This document shows positions 8,483-17,528 of a stretch of 64,000 nt of DNA, one piece after another (position 1 is the stretch's first letter; the number at the start of each line of letters is the position of its first letter). The DNA comes from Dyella sp. AtDHG13. Its GTDB lineage: Bacteria; Pseudomonadota; Gammaproteobacteria; Xanthomonadales; Rhodanobacteraceae. Where the stretch lies: assembly GCF_003201105.1 (NCBI RefSeq), contig NZ_QICJ01000012.1, positions 124,001 through 188,000 on the forward strand, read 5' to 3'. Below the pieces are notes generated by a model, which had not been told where the DNA came from, did no database searches, and saw only the letters and a list, made by a program, of their open reading frames with translations. Made by a program: the position numbers and the translations under genes.

Positions 8483-9712
8483 ATGGATTTCGCCCCCTCC
8501 GAGCGCACCCGCGCCCTTGCCGAACGCCTCGGGCGTTTCATGCGCGAGGAAGTGCTTCCCGCCGAACCGGTCTACGCCTCGCAACTGGCCGGCGGCGCCG
8601 ACCACCGCCAATGGCGCCAGCCGGCGGTGATGGAGCAACTGAAGACGCGCGCGCGCGACGCCGGCCTGTGGAACCTGTTCCTGCCCGACCTGGAAGGCGG
8701 CCCCGGCTTGAGCAATGTGGAATACGCGCCGCTGGCCGAGATCATGGGCCATTCGTTCATCGCGCCCGAGGTGTTCAACTGCAGCGCGCCGGACACCGGC
8801 AACATGGAAGTGCTGCACCGCTACGGCTCCGCGCCGCAGCGCGAGCAATGGCTGGCGCCGTTGCTGCGCGGCGAGATTCGCTCGGGCTTTGCGATGACGG
8901 AGCCTGACGTCGCCTCCTCCGATGCCACCAACATGCGCGCGACCGCCACGCTGGAGGGCGACGAGATCGTGCTCAACGGCCGCAAGTGGTGGACGACTGG
9001 CCTGGGCCATCCGCATTGCCGTTTCGTGATCTTCATGGGCCTGAGCGACGCGCATGCCGAGCCGCACCAGCGCCACAGCATGGTGATCTGCCCGCTCGAT
9101 GCGCCCGGCGTGCACATCGAGCGCATGCTGCCGGTGTTCCATGCCTACGATGAACCCTCGGGCCATGGCGAACTGCACTTCGCCAACGTGCGGCTGCCGG
9201 CGTCCAACGTGATCCTGGGCCCCGGGCGAGGTTTCGAGATCGCGCAGGGACGGCTGGGTCCAGGCCGCGTGCATCACTGCATGCGCGCACTGGGTGCTGC
9301 GGAGCGCGCGCTGTCCCTGCTGTGCGAGCGTGCGCAATCGCGCGTGGCCTTCGGGCAACCGCTGTTCCGGCTCGGCGGCAACGCCGACATCGTCGCCAAC
9401 CTGCGCATGGCGATCGAACAGGCGCGACTGCTCACGCTGAAGACCGCGTGGACGCTGGACCAGCACGGCCCCAAGGCGGCGCTCAGCCTGATTTCGCAGA
9501 TCAAGGTAGTGGTGCCCGCCGTCGCGCAGCAGGCCGCCGACGCGGCCATCCAGATCCACGGCGGCGCGGGACTGACCGACGATTTCCCACTGGCGCAGCT
9601 CTATGCCTATGCCCGCGTGCTGCGACTGGCCGACGGCCCGGACGAAGTGCATCGCGCCGTCGTCGCCAAGCTCGAAGCCAAGGCCCAGCTTGCCAAGGAG
9701 CACCGCGCATGA
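8483..9712 (+). CDS. Acyl-CoA dehydrogenase (ACAD10/11-like subgroup)
   Basis: A 409-residue flavoprotein with the three acyl-CoA dehydrogenase domains: helical N terminus, central beta domain (the FAMTEPDVASSDATN substrate/FAD block near residue 135) and helical C terminus. It ends with RLADGPDEVHR, the form seen in ACAD10/11-like and LvaC-like members, where the position of the usual catalytic Glu is altered. The start ATG at 8483 is preceded by TTGAGGAGA. Its stop overlaps the ATG of the next gene, a phosphotransferase, by 4 nt (ATGA), indicating coupled expression. The partner kinase suggests action on a hydroxyacyl-CoA rather than ordinary beta-oxidation; this is inference. Confidence 0.9.
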   Translation: MDFAPSERTRALAERLGRFMREEVLPAEPVYASQLAGGADHRQWRQPAVMEQLKTRARDAGLWNLFLPDLEGGPGLSNVEYAPLAEIMGHSFIAPEVFNCSAPDTGNMEVLHRYGSAPQREQWLAPLLRGEIRSGFAMTEPDVASSDATNMRATATLEGDEIVLNGRKWWTTGLGHPHCRFVIFMGLSDAHAEPHQRHSMVICPLDAPGVHIERMLPVFHAYDEPSGHGELHFANVRLPASNVILGPGRGFEIAQGRLGPGRVHHCMRALGAAERALSLLCERAQSRVAFGQPLFRLGGNADIVANLRMAIEQARLLTLKTAWTLDQHGPKAALSLISQIKVVVPAVAQQAADAAIQIHGGAGLTDDFPLAQLYAYARVLRLADGPDEVHRAVVAKLEAKAQLAKEHRA

Positions 9713-10776
9713 CCGCCATTCCAGACCAGCCCCGCGCGGTGCGCGAGGAAGACGCCTTCGACGTCGCGCGCGTCGATGCCTTCCTCAAACAGCACATCGC
9801 GGGATTGGAAGGTACGCCCACGGTCAGGCAGTTTCCCGGCGGCGCATCCAACCTTACCTACCTGCTGCACTATGCCAACCGCGAACTGGTGCTGCGTCGT
9901 CCGCCGCGTGGCGCGAAGGCGAAATCCGCCCACGACATGATGCGCGAAGCGCGCGTCATGGATGCGCTCAAGGCCAGCTACCCGTATGTGCCGGCCATCC
10001 TCGCGCGCTGCGACGACGAAAGCGTGATCGGCCAGGATTTCTACGTGATGGAGCGATTGCGCGGCACCATCCTGCGCCGCGACCTTCCGCCCGAACTCGG
10101 CCTGGATCGCGAAGGCGTGCGCACGCTGTGCCTGGCTTTCGTCGACCGCCTGATCGAACTGCACCAGGTCGACGCCACGCAGCCCGCTCTGGAAAACTTA
10201 AGCAAAGGCGAGGGCTATATCGCGCGGCAGCTTGCTGGCTGGAGCGAGCGCTGGCGTCAATCGGCCACCGAAGGCTCCGACCCCTGCGAAGATGTGATCG
10301 CCTGGCTCGACGCGCAACAACCGGCACGCGACAACGCACGCTGCGTCATCCACAACGACTTCCGCTTCGACAACGTCGTGCTCGCCGCGGACAACCCGCT
10401 CGACATCGTCGGCGTGCTCGACTGGGAGCTGGCCACCATCGGCGATCCATTGATGGACCTGGGCAGTTCGCTCGCCTACTGGATGCAGGCCGATGACGAT
10501 CCGGTGTTCCAGTCGTTCCGCCGCCAGCCCACGCACGAAGCCGGCATGCTCACGCGCCGCGAAGTCGTCGCCTACTACGGCGAACGCACCGGCATGGATG
10601 TCTCGGGCTGGCGCTTCTACGAAGTCTTCGGCCTGTTCCGCCTGATGGTGATCATCCAGCAGATCTACCGCCGCTGCGCCTTGGGCCAGACCACCAACCC
10701 GCAGTTCGCCGGCTTCGGCGACGCGGCGAAGTATATGGGCATCCGCTGCCGCCGCCTGATGGCCGCGAAGGACTGA
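9709..10776 (+). CDS. APH-type phosphotransferase (ACAD10/11 kinase-like)
   Basis: A 355-residue kinase of the aminoglycoside-phosphotransferase fold in the subgroup that pairs with acyl-CoA dehydrogenases. The N-lobe has a glycine-rich FPGGASNLTYLL loop near residue 43, the catalytic loop reads VIHNDFRFDNVVL near 211-223, and the metal-binding segment is DWELATIGDP near 238-247. In animals the same kinase and dehydrogenase modules are fused in one polypeptide (ACAD10/11); in the Pseudomonas levulinate pathway LvaA and LvaC are separate. By that analogy it may phosphorylate a 4-hydroxyacyl-CoA. It overlaps the upstream dehydrogenase by 4 nt. Confidence 0.9.
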   Translation: MTAIPDQPRAVREEDAFDVARVDAFLKQHIAGLEGTPTVRQFPGGASNLTYLLHYANRELVLRRPPRGAKAKSAHDMMREARVMDALKASYPYVPAILARCDDESVIGQDFYVMERLRGTILRRDLPPELGLDREGVRTLCLAFVDRLIELHQVDATQPALENLSKGEGYIARQLAGWSERWRQSATEGSDPCEDVIAWLDAQQPARDNARCVIHNDFRFDNVVLAADNPLDIVGVLDWELATIGDPLMDLGSSLAYWMQADDDPVFQSFRRQPTHEAGMLTRREVVAYYGERTGMDVSGWRFYEVFGLFRLMVIIQQIYRRCALGQTTNPQFAGFGDAAKYMGIRCRRLMAAKD

Positions 10777-10779
10777 CCC

Positions 10780-11469
10780 GTGCGCGAACTGCTGCTGATA
10801 CGGCACGGACAGGCGAGCTTCCACGCCGACGACTACGACCAACTGTCGCCGATCGGTGAACGGCAATCCGCGTTGCTCGGCCAGTGGCTCGCCGAATGCG
10901 GCGGCCAGCCCGACCTCGTCGCCATGGGCCCGCGCGTACGCCATCGCGACACGGCCATGCCCTGTCTGCGTGCAGCCGGCGTGGATATGCAACCCACCGT
11001 CATGCCCGGCCTCGATGAAGTGGATCACGTCGAACTGCTGGCACGGCTGCGGCCCGAACTCGCCGCGCCCGGCGCGCTGCTTGCGGCGATGAAACAGCAA
11101 GCCGATCCCTTTCGCGCCTTCCAGCAATTGTTTGTCGATGCACTCGATCGCTGGTCCGGCGGCGCGCACGATGCGGACTACACCCGTAGCTGGGCCGACT
11201 TTCGCCATGGCGTGCTGGATGCCCTCCAACAACTCAGCGAAAGCAAGGCGAACACCATCTGGGCCTTTACCTCAGGCGGCCCCATCGCCGTCATCGCCAG
11301 CGCGTTGCTGCAAGCCCATCCCTCCCGCGCGTTCGAACTCAGCTGGTCGCTCGTGAACACCGGCGTGACGCGGATACGGCTAGGCTCGCGCGGTCCAAGC
11401 CTGGTGACCTACAACGCGTGGCCGCACCTGGAACGTATGCGTGGCGAATCGCTGGTGACGCTGCGGTGA
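10780..11469 (+). CDS. Histidine phosphatase family protein
   Basis: A 229-residue member of the phosphoglycerate-mutase-like histidine phosphatases. The catalytic RHG signature is at residues 8-10, the second conserved region is around residues 45-60 (MGPRVRHRDTA), and the C-terminal active-site segment lies near 165. It starts with GTG, three bases after the kinase stop, so it is translated as part of the operon. A phosphatase directly after an acyl-CoA kinase could hydrolyse phosphorylated intermediates or recycle dead-end products. The substrate cannot be read from sequence. Confidence 0.85.
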   Translation: MRELLLIRHGQASFHADDYDQLSPIGERQSALLGQWLAECGGQPDLVAMGPRVRHRDTAMPCLRAAGVDMQPTVMPGLDEVDHVELLARLRPELAAPGALLAAMKQQADPFRAFQQLFVDALDRWSGGAHDADYTRSWADFRHGVLDALQQLSESKANTIWAFTSGGPIAVIASALLQAHPSRAFELSWSLVNTGVTRIRLGSRGPSLVTYNAWPHLERMRGESLVTLR

Positions 11470-11492
11470 TACGGCTTACCTCACCGTCCAAC

Positions 11493-11599
11493 CACCGTCA
11501 TTCCCGCGAAAGCGGGAATCCAGTGTCTTTGTCACAGCTCAGGGCTGTCGCTAGATTCAAAAAAGTCACTGGATTCCCGCTTTCGCGGGAATGACGGTG
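11493..11599. repeat. REP-like inverted repeat, copy B
   Basis: Two identical inverted 33-bp arms (11493-11525 and 11567-11599) with a 41-nt spacer. The arm core here is CGCGAAAGCG, a paired variant of the GGCGAAAGCC core of copy A. It sits between co-oriented genes of the acyl-CoA cluster and ends about 35 bp before the first SDR start. Confidence 0.9.
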
Positions 11600-11633
11600 A
11601 GGAATACCAACCCCTACCCGGATCTGGTTACCC

Positions 11634-12404
11634 ATGACAACTCCCGATACTTTCGACCTCACCGGCAAAATCGCCATCGTCACCGGCGCCAGCCGTGGCA
11701 TCGGCGCCGAGATCGCCAGGCTACTCGCCGCGCATGGCGCGCATGTCATCGTCTCCAGCCGCAAGCAGGCCGATTGCCAGGCCGTGGTGGATGGCATCGT
11801 GGCCGACGGCGGCTCCGCCGAAGCCATGGCCTGCCATATCGGCGAGATGGAGCAGATTGCATCGCTTTATGCACAGGTCGAAGGCAAGCATGGCCGTCTC
11901 GATATCCTGATCAACAATGCCGCCACCAACCCCTACTTCGGCCACATCACCGACACCGAACCTTCGGTGTTCCAGAAAACGGTGGACGTGAACATCCGCG
12001 GCTACTTCTACATGTCCACGCACGGCGCCCGCCTGATGGCGAAGAACGGCGGCGGCTCCATCGTCAACGTGGCCTCGGTGAACGGCGTGGTGCCGGGTTT
12101 CCAGCAAGGCATCTACTCGATCACCAAGGCCGCCGTGATCTCCATGACCAAGGCCTTCGCGGTCGAATGCGCCGAACAGGGCGTGCGCTGCAACGCGCTG
12201 CTGCCCGGCCTGACCGATACCAAGTTTGCCTCGGTGCTGGTGAATACGCCGGCCATTCTCAAGCAGGCGCTGGCGCACGTGCCGATGCGCCGTGTGGCGC
12301 AGCCGTCGGAGATGGCGGGGGCGGCGCTCTACCTGGCCTCCGATGCCGCCTCCTACACCACCGGCGCGGTGCTCAACGTCGATGGCGGCTACCTCAGTGT
12401 CTGA
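11634..12404 (+). CDS. SDR family oxidoreductase
   Basis: A 256-residue classical short-chain dehydrogenase/reductase. The nucleotide-binding TGASRGIG lies at about 18-25, NNAA at about 91-94, and the active-site Ser plus YxxxK appear as VASVNGV and YSITK. It is of full length with an intact C terminus (VLNVDGGYLS). It follows a REP-like element and precedes a second SDR gene by 16 bp. In this cluster it probably interconverts a hydroxyacyl and a ketoacyl intermediate; the exact substrate is not determined by the sequence. Confidence 0.92.
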   Translation: MTTPDTFDLTGKIAIVTGASRGIGAEIARLLAAHGAHVIVSSRKQADCQAVVDGIVADGGSAEAMACHIGEMEQIASLYAQVEGKHGRLDILINNAATNPYFGHITDTEPSVFQKTVDVNIRGYFYMSTHGARLMAKNGGGSIVNVASVNGVVPGFQQGIYSITKAAVISMTKAFAVECAEQGVRCNALLPGLTDTKFASVLVNTPAILKQALAHVPMRRVAQPSEMAGAALYLASDAASYTTGAVLNVDGGYLSV

Positions 12405-12420
12405 TCGCGGAGAACAACGC

Positions 12421-13209
12421 ATGACGTCAACGCTTCCCCCGCGCGCCGCCGGCAAGCGCGCCCTGGTCACCGGCGCCGCCGGCGGGCTCGGCGCGGCATC
12501 GGCACGCATGCTCGCGCGCCATGGAGCCAAGGTGTATCTCACCGATATCGACGGCGATGGCGCCGCCGCGACGGCCGCGCAGATCAACCGCGAGCACGGC
12601 GCAACCGTGGCGTGGTCCGCGGTGCAGAACGTAGCCAATGAAGCGGCGTGGCAACACACGCTGGCTGAGGCCGCGAACGCCATGGGCGGCCTGTCCGTAC
12701 TGGTCAACAACGCCGGCATCGGCTCGCTGGGTGGCGTGGAACGCATCGAGCTGAAGGAATGGCACCGCGTGATGGCGGTGAACGTGGATAGCGTGATGCT
12801 GGGCTGCAAGCATGCCCTGCCCTATCTGCGCGACGCGCAGCCCGCTTCCATCGTGAACATCTCCTCGCTGGCCGCGTTCAAGATCGATCCGGACTACACC
12901 GCCTACAACACGTCCAAGGCCGCCGTGGCCGCGCTGACCAAATCGGTGGCGATGGATTGCACGCGCCAGCGCATCGACGTGCGTTGCAACTCCATCCATC
13001 CTGCCTTTACCCGCACCGGCATCGTCAAGCCGTTCTTCGACAAGCTAGGCGAGGAAGAGGCGACAAAGAAACTCACGCGCGGCATTCCCATGCACCGCCT
13101 TGGCGAGCCGGACGACGTCGCCTACGCGGTGCTCTATCTTGCTTCCGATGAAAGCCGCTACGTCACTGCGGCGGAACTCGTCATCGATGGCGGCGCACGC
13201 GCCGTCTGA
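12421..13209 (+). CDS. SDR family oxidoreductase
   Basis: A 262-residue classical SDR, distinct from its upstream neighbour. The cofactor motif TGAAGGLG is at about 20-27, NNAG follows near 96, and the catalytic Ser and YxxxK read ISSLAAF and YNTSK. The acidic residues after strand 2 (TDIDGDG) suggest NAD(H) preference. The start ATG at 12421 follows GGAGAACAACGC, so the upstream in-frame extension inside the previous gene is rejected. The C terminus (LVIDGGARAV) is complete. It is part of the acyl-CoA dehydrogenase/kinase cluster. Confidence 0.92.
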   Translation: MTSTLPPRAAGKRALVTGAAGGLGAASARMLARHGAKVYLTDIDGDGAAATAAQINREHGATVAWSAVQNVANEAAWQHTLAEAANAMGGLSVLVNNAGIGSLGGVERIELKEWHRVMAVNVDSVMLGCKHALPYLRDAQPASIVNISSLAAFKIDPDYTAYNTSKAAVAALTKSVAMDCTRQRIDVRCNSIHPAFTRTGIVKPFFDKLGEEEATKKLTRGIPMHRLGEPDDVAYAVLYLASDESRYVTAAELVIDGGARAV

Positions 13210-13222
13210 CCCGGAGACCACC

Positions 13223-14239
13223 ATGAGCCTGATGAATCGCCAACTGCTGTTGAAGACGCGCCCCGAGGGGCTGGTCAGCCTGGACAACTTCGATCTGCGC
13301 GAAACGCCCGTGGCCGAACTCGCCGACGGACAGGCGCTGGTGCGCGTGCTGTACCTCTCCATGGACCCCACCAACCGCGTGTGGATGAGCGACATCCCGC
13401 AGTACATGCCGCCCGTCGCCATCGGCGAAGTCATGCGCGGCCTGGGCATTGGCCGCGTGGTGGCATCCAGGTCGAAGCACTATGAAGCAGGCGACCTCGT
13501 GCAGGGCCTGGCCGGCTGGCAGGATTACGCGCTGATCGACGAGACCAAGATGGGCTACTGGGTGAAGCTGCCGCCCAAGCCGCCCGTGGAGCTACCCACG
13601 CTGCTGGGTGCCTGCGGTTTCAGCGGCATCACCGCGTACTACGGCCTCACCGACATCGCACCCGTCGAAGCCGGCGAAACCCTGGTCGTCTCCGCTGCCG
13701 CCGGCTCGGTGGGCTCCATCGCCGGGCAGATCGGCAAACTGCGCGGCGCGCGCGTGGTGGGCATCGCGGGCGGCGCCGAGAAATGCCGCCACCTTGTCGA
13801 CGACCTCGGCTTCGATGCCGCCGTCGACTACAAGGCCGACGACTTCAAGCAGAAACTCGCCGCAGCTACGCCGGACGGCGTGCACGTCAACTTCGAAAAC
13901 GTCGGCGGTCCCGTGATGCGCGCGGTGCTGTCACGCATGGTCAACGGCGGCCGCGTCGCGCTGTGCGGCCTCATCGCCAACTACGCAGGCGGCAGCAAGG
14001 CCAGCGACGACTACAGCGTCATCATCATCAAACGCCTCACCGTGCGCGGCTTCCTCGCCTTCGACTACAAGGACCAGCCCCGCGCCGTGCACGACCTTGT
14101 CAGCTGGGTCGTCAGCGGCAAGATCAAGGCCGGCGAAACCGTAGCCCATGGCCTGGAAAACGCCCCACTCGTACTCAACCGCCTGTTCGACGGCAGCCAT
14201 ACGGGCAAGCTGGTGTTGAAGGTGGCGGAGGAGGCATGA
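13223..14239 (+). CDS. NADP-dependent MDR oxidoreductase (CurA/leukotriene B4 dehydrogenase-like)
   Basis: A 338-residue zinc-independent medium-chain reductase. The N-terminal substrate domain carries the family blocks LSMDPTNRVWM (about 49-59) and IGEVMRGLGIGRVV (about 69-82), and the cofactor domain has SAAAGSVGSIAGQIGKLRG near 155-173 followed by VGIAGGAEKC. No structural-zinc cysteines are present. Family members reduce enones or 15-oxo-prostaglandin-like double bonds with NADPH. It closes the acyl-CoA cluster, 13 bp after the second SDR with GGAGA as ribosome binding site, and is followed by a terminator facing the opposite gene. Confidence 0.92.
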   Translation: MSLMNRQLLLKTRPEGLVSLDNFDLRETPVAELADGQALVRVLYLSMDPTNRVWMSDIPQYMPPVAIGEVMRGLGIGRVVASRSKHYEAGDLVQGLAGWQDYALIDETKMGYWVKLPPKPPVELPTLLGACGFSGITAYYGLTDIAPVEAGETLVVSAAAGSVGSIAGQIGKLRGARVVGIAGGAEKCRHLVDDLGFDAAVDYKADDFKQKLAAATPDGVHVNFENVGGPVMRAVLSRMVNGGRVALCGLIANYAGGSKASDDYSVIIIKRLTVRGFLAFDYKDQPRAVHDLVSWVVSGKIKAGETVAHGLENAPLVLNRLFDGSHTGKLVLKVAEEA

Positions 14240-14258
14240 TCCGTTGAGGTTTGGCCCA

Positions 14259-14287
14259 TAAAAAACCGGGCGACTTGCGTCGCCCGG
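14259..14287 (-). terminator. Intrinsic terminator of the M1 peptidase gene
   Basis: A 9-bp GC stem (14266-14274 with 14279-14287) closed by TTGC. On the minus strand it is followed by a six-T run (A-run at 14260-14265), so it terminates the minus-strand aminopeptidase gene and also separates it from the convergent MDR gene. Confidence 0.85.
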
Positions 14288-14321
14288 CCATGGGTTCCAC
14301 TGCCTTGGAGGAGCCCTCAAC

Positions 14322-17006
14322 TCAGCGCAGGATGGATGCGGCGTCCTGCTTCTGCACCAGTGCGTGGCAGAGCACGGTGGCTTCGCTGGTTTGCGCGAGG
14401 CCGCGTTCGGCGCCGCTGACTTGCTTGGCGCGGTCCTTGAAGAAGGCTTGCAGGCGGTCGGCCTCTTCCTGCGAGCAGCCACCGCCGCCGACGAGGTCGG
14501 GCAGTTTGCCGCCGGCGAAGCTGCCGGTGCGCTCCACGATCTTGTCGTAGTTGGTGGTGGCCCACTGCCAGGAGGCGTCGCGTTCGCTGCGGGTGTCGCG
14601 GCCGCCGCGCAGCAGCATGCCCATCTCGCCGACCTTTACCTTCTTGTCGAGGGCGAAGTTGCGCACTTGGTTCGCCAGCGCCGGATCGGTCGCTTCGCTC
14701 AGGCCATCGAGCATGCCGTTGCGCAGCGCCGGGTCGCTGGTCTGCGGCAGTTCGGCGATGAGGGCGTCCACCGCGGGCTTGCCGCGCTCCTGCACGGCCA
14801 CGGCGAGCGCGCTGCCGATCAGGTCGGGGTCGGCGGCGGCAAGGTCCAGGCGGCCGTCGGCCTTGCGCTTGAGTGCGGCGTCGCCCTGCTTGAGCAATTC
14901 GGCGCGAACTTCCGGCAGCTTGACCACCAGCGCGAGTTCGTCGGCGAGGGTGTTGCGCAGCAAGGAGTCGCTGTCCGGCTCGTTCGCCTTGCGGTGATAG
15001 CCGAGCTGGGTCATGCGCGGCAGGTAGGCAGCCTTGGCCCACGCGGCGAGCTTGGCGCGCTGGGCGTCGGTCTGCGCCAGGTTGCGGTAGATCCAGTTGA
15101 AGCTGGTGAGCGGCGCAATGGCGACTTCGCGCGTCTTGGACGCCGTCAGCGGCTTAAGCGCGGCGAGCACGTCGCCCGCATCGATGTCACCGTGCTTGAA
15201 GCTGGCGTAGACCGCGTCGGCATAGGCGAGCTGTTCGGCGTCGTCGAGCTTGCCGATCTGCTTGCCGAGGTTGGCCAGGTCGTTCTTCGCCATGGCGAAG
15301 CGGTAGTAGCCGCTGCCGTTGGCGTTGGGCAGCACCCACGTGCCCTTGCTCGCGTCCGTGAGCACCATGGAGCCGGTGGCCTGGTCGAGCAGTTCGCAGC
15401 TCACCTTGCTGCCGTGGGCGGTGCCGTAGCGCACGCACATCGGCACGCCCCACACCTGGTGCGTGTCGCCCTTGCTGCCCACCGGCAGGTAGCGGCTCTG
15501 GCTGAGCTTGAGCACGGTCTTGCCGCCTTCCTGCGCCAGCTCGGTCTGCACGTAGGGCACGCCGGGCTGGTTGAGGAAGCTCTTGAACGCCTGCTTGAAG
15601 TCGTCGCCCTTGTCGGCGGCCTTGGCGATGGCGTCGATCAGGTCGTCGGCGGTGGCGTTGCCGAACTTGTGATCCTGGATGTAGGCGCGCATGCCCTTCT
15701 GGAACGTGGCCTCGCCCACGTAGCCTTCGAACATGCCCAGCACCGCCGCGCCCTTCTGATAGGTGATGCCGTCGAACGCGGTTTCGATGTCGCCGTTGCC
15801 GGTGATCGGCTGGCGAATCTTGCGCGTGGTGACCAGGCTGTCGCCGTTCATCGCGCCTTGCGCGCCGCGCACGCGGTCCAGGTCGGCGCGGTATTCCGGA
15901 TGCACCTTCTGCGTCACCTTCTGCTGCATCCAGGTGGCGAAGGCTTCGTTGAGCCACAGGTCGTCCCACCAGGCGAGCGTCACGGTGTCGCCGGTCCACT
16001 GGTGCGCGAGCTCATGCGCGGTGACGTTGAACGAGCCGCGCACATAGCTGGCCGAGGAATCGGGATCGATCAGCAGCAGCCAGTCGCGGAAGGTGACCAG
16101 GCCCGGGTTTTCCATGGCGCCGGCGGAGAAGTCCGGCGCGGCTAGCAGATCGAGCTTGTCCCACGGATAGCCGAAGCCGTAGTAGTCCTCCAGCGTGTGG
16201 ACGATGCTCGGCGTTTCGCCTAGCACATGCTGCATGCGATGGCCTTCGCCCTTGGCGGCGATGCCGCGCAGTTCCAGCGTGTCGGCGCGGTAGGCGGTGG
16301 GCGAAATGTCGGGGCCCTTCACCACGTCCCACGGGCCCACGCCGAAGGCGACCAGATAGGTCGGCAGCGGCTTGGTGGTGGAGAAGGTCAGCTTTTTCCA
16401 GCCCTTGCCGGCGGGCTCTCCCTTCACCTGGCGGGTGTTGGCCACGCCCACTTCGTCGTCGGGAATGGTCAGGCGGATGTCGAACGGGGTCTTGAAGCCG
16501 GGCTCGTCGAAACCGGGAAAGGCGAAGCGCGCGCTGATGGGTTCCATCTGCGTCATCGCATACGGCTGGCCTTCGTGGCTGACCTTGTACAGGCCCTGCA
16601 GCTGCTGGTTGAGCGGCGCGGTGTAATCGAAGGCCAGCGTGAGTTCCTGCGGCTTCAAGGTGGCGCCGAAGTCGATGCGCACCACGCCTTCCTGCGGCGC
16701 CACTTCCACGTACTTGGCCGCGTGCGCCTTGCCGGCCGCATCGGTGACGGTGACCTTGCCGACCTTCAGCTCGCGGCCGTGCAGCCACAGATGATCCGAA
16801 GCCTGCGTCAGCTTCACCTTGATGACGGTGGTGCCGGAGAAATCCTGCTGGCGCGGATCGACCTTGAAGTCCAGCTGGTAGGACTCCGGCTGCGCCCAAC
16901 CGGGCAGGCGGCCATGCGGCTGGTCATCCGCGGCGGGCGCGGCGAGGGCGGCGCCGCAGCAGGCAGCCAGTGCGGTGAGTACGAGTGGGCGAACGAGACG
17001 ACGCAT
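14322..17006 (-). CDS. M1 family metallopeptidase (aminopeptidase N-like), exported
   Basis: An 894-residue zinc aminopeptidase with a Sec signal peptide (about 1-22, ending ALAA), so it acts in the periplasm or outside. The substrate-binding GAMEN is at 296-300, the zinc site HELAH at 331-335 and the third zinc ligand Glu at 354. An ERAP1-like helical domain fills the C-terminal half. Compared with cytosolic PepN it lacks nothing essential. It probably scavenges peptides. It is monocistronic, ends at an intrinsic terminator and has a long structured upstream region. Confidence 0.95.
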   Translation of the reverse strand: MRRLVRPLVLTALAACCGAALAAPAADDQPHGRLPGWAQPESYQLDFKVDPRQQDFSGTTVIKVKLTQASDHLWLHGRELKVGKVTVTDAAGKAHAAKYVEVAPQEGVVRIDFGATLKPQELTLAFDYTAPLNQQLQGLYKVSHEGQPYAMTQMEPISARFAFPGFDEPGFKTPFDIRLTIPDDEVGVANTRQVKGEPAGKGWKKLTFSTTKPLPTYLVAFGVGPWDVVKGPDISPTAYRADTLELRGIAAKGEGHRMQHVLGETPSIVHTLEDYYGFGYPWDKLDLLAAPDFSAGAMENPGLVTFRDWLLLIDPDSSASYVRGSFNVTAHELAHQWTGDTVTLAWWDDLWLNEAFATWMQQKVTQKVHPEYRADLDRVRGAQGAMNGDSLVTTRKIRQPITGNGDIETAFDGITYQKGAAVLGMFEGYVGEATFQKGMRAYIQDHKFGNATADDLIDAIAKAADKGDDFKQAFKSFLNQPGVPYVQTELAQEGGKTVLKLSQSRYLPVGSKGDTHQVWGVPMCVRYGTAHGSKVSCELLDQATGSMVLTDASKGTWVLPNANGSGYYRFAMAKNDLANLGKQIGKLDDAEQLAYADAVYASFKHGDIDAGDVLAALKPLTASKTREVAIAPLTSFNWIYRNLAQTDAQRAKLAAWAKAAYLPRMTQLGYHRKANEPDSDSLLRNTLADELALVVKLPEVRAELLKQGDAALKRKADGRLDLAAADPDLIGSALAVAVQERGKPAVDALIAELPQTSDPALRNGMLDGLSEATDPALANQVRNFALDKKVKVGEMGMLLRGGRDTRSERDASWQWATTNYDKIVERTGSFAGGKLPDLVGGGGCSQEEADRLQAFFKDRAKQVSGAERGLAQTSEATVLCHALVQKQDAASILR

Positions 17007-17528
17007 GCGAGGGGGCTCCCCTTAAGACAGACAAACCCCCACGCTAGGCGCTGCCATGACTTTGGACACAGTGCCAGAAGGCATAGCTTGCGCGTTCCTT
17101 GCGGCAAGCCCTGACGAAAGGTCCATGTCAGGCCCTGTTAACGCGCAAGCGTGACCGCCGTCGCTGCTTGGCGCACATACGCCCTTCCCCTGACATTTTC
17201 CGATACCCACCCGCCATGCCAGCGCGTAGGGTGAATCCCGCCACATCAGAACAACGAAAGGCGGAGAGGCTTCTTTCATGTCTTGCGGGGTTGGCGAGCA
17301 CCCCACGGAGGGTTGCGCGCTTTGCGGGCGGGATGCCAGCGACACCCATGAAGGATGCGTCCTGAGCCCTCGTCGACTGATCACCCGGTAGCGTCATCCA
17401 GGGCGCGGCAGTTTGCGTCCGCGAAAGACCTTCGTACTGCTTGAGGAGTCGCTGTTGCCCATGCCCCACGCCGTGCCTGCGCCTGTTTGCCCGATGTTCC
17501 ACGCCAAGCCGCCGCGAGTGCGCCAGGC
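17007..17528. other. Divergent intergenic region with a structured inverted repeat
   Basis: About 520 bp without a convincing gene between the divergent M1 peptidase and sulfotransferase genes. It contains a perfect 11-bp inverted repeat (17086-17096 with 17140-17150) enclosing a second hairpin (17110-17115 with 17127-17132) and a small third one (17098-17108). Short open frames here have no recognisable motif or ribosome binding site. Promoters for both flanking genes must lie here, but I cannot assign boxes with confidence. Confidence 0.5.

Noticed and set aside
17099-17365. An 88-codon frame in the gap after the M1 peptidase
   Set aside because: No ribosome binding site or recognisable motif, and it overlaps an inverted-repeat region; treated as noncoding.
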